Shown here piece after piece: positions 21,998-22,081 of a stretch of DNA of 22,081 nt (its first letter is position 1; each line of letters begins with the position of its first letter). Source of the DNA: Dehalococcoidia bacterium (GTDB taxonomy: Bacteria; Chloroflexota; Dehalococcoidia; UBA2979); NCBI GenBank assembly GCA_023228765.1, contig JALOAM010000035.1, forward strand, positions 1-22,081, read 5' to 3'. A model generated the notes under the pieces. The model did no database searches and was not told where the DNA came from. It saw nothing but the letters and a program-made list of their open reading frames with translations. Made by a program: the position numbers and the translations under genes.

Positions 21998-22081
21998 CTA
22001 CGAGGGCGGCCGGTCCACGATCACGCCGGAGCCCTCGAGGGCCGCGACCTCCGCCGAGGTGAGTCCGACGGTCTCCAGCAC
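21998..22081 (-). CDS. C-terminal end of a probable CaiB/BaiF CoA-transferase (truncated by window)
   Basis: 27 codons and a TAG stop enter from the right edge on the minus strand, reading VLETVGLTSAEVAALEGSGV and then IVDRPPS. Family III CoA-transferases typically end with 'vL.elGls..EiaaL...GvI', which this fits well. They move CoA between carboxylic acids, consistent with the acyl-CoA dehydrogenase at the other edge. With so few residues the call rests on one motif. Confidence 0.5.
   Translation of the reverse strand: MLETVGLTSAEVAALEGSGVIVDRPPS

Noticed and set aside
1..22081. CRISPR arrays, tRNA/rRNA genes, transposases, prophage or attachment sites
   Set aside because: No regularly spaced repeats, cloverleaf-like or rRNA-like sequence, or recombinase motif was seen on either strand by eye.

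Overview
The window is roughly two-thirds G+C bacterial chromosomal DNA, densely coded on both strands. The gene content fits Chloroflexota, perhaps a Dehalococcoidia-type lineage. The clues are a bifunctional phosphoglucose/phosphomannose isomerase, FadE-type acyl-CoA dehydrogenase and (probably) CaiB/BaiF CoA-transferase genes at the two edges, a two-BON-domain protein with a long acidic linker, and a secreted protein with 'YTPGxPxW(L/V)N' repeats. This placement is inference, because no rRNA or ribosomal protein gene is present.

Layout. 1-2770 (+): 3' part of an acyl-CoA dehydrogenase, a SAM methyltransferase and a membrane-anchored YceI protein. 2882-6563 (-): a probable operon of a GT2 glycosyltransferase, a Wzy/WaaL-type membrane polymerase/ligase and the SIS-domain isomerase. 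6723-9552 (+): a polysaccharide pyruvyl transferase overlapping a Wzz/BY-kinase-like protein. 9655-12310 (-): two secreted paralogous polysaccharide lyases. 12646-13599 (+): another GT2. 13870-16143: three response regulators, two winged-helix regulators on + and one stand-alone receiver on -. 16545-19749 (+): a tight operon of UDP-glucose dehydrogenase, a polyprenyl-phosphate sugar transferase and an ArnA-like SDR. 19763-20905 (-): a soluble PAS histidine kinase. 21095-21865 (-): a double-BON protein. 21998-22081 (-): the last 27 codons of a probable CaiB/BaiF CoA-transferase.

Together this is an exopolysaccharide or capsule locus. The isomerase supplies hexose phosphates, Ugd makes UDP-glucuronate, and the sugar transferase starts the lipid-linked unit. 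Two GT2 enzymes extend it, the pyruvyl transferase decorates it, and the Wzy-like and Wzz-like proteins polymerise it and set chain length. The two lyases could trim a uronic-acid polymer outside the cell. No Wzx flippase is visible.

The most striking property is that several proteins keep their fold but lack catalytic residues. The Wzz/BY-kinase protein has lost its Walker A lysine, the Walker A' second Asp, the Walker B Asp and the tyrosine tail. The ArnA-like SDR has lost YxxxK and the first Rossmann glycine. Both winged-helix regulators have lost the phospho-acceptor Asp (Ser and Gly instead). In addition, the hexamer CTCAAC/GTTGAG is concentrated between genes, in two places as 7-bp direct repeats on an 11-bp period typical of OmpR/PhoB-family boxes. 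A separate perfect TTACAGC-N4-TTACAGC box precedes yceI.
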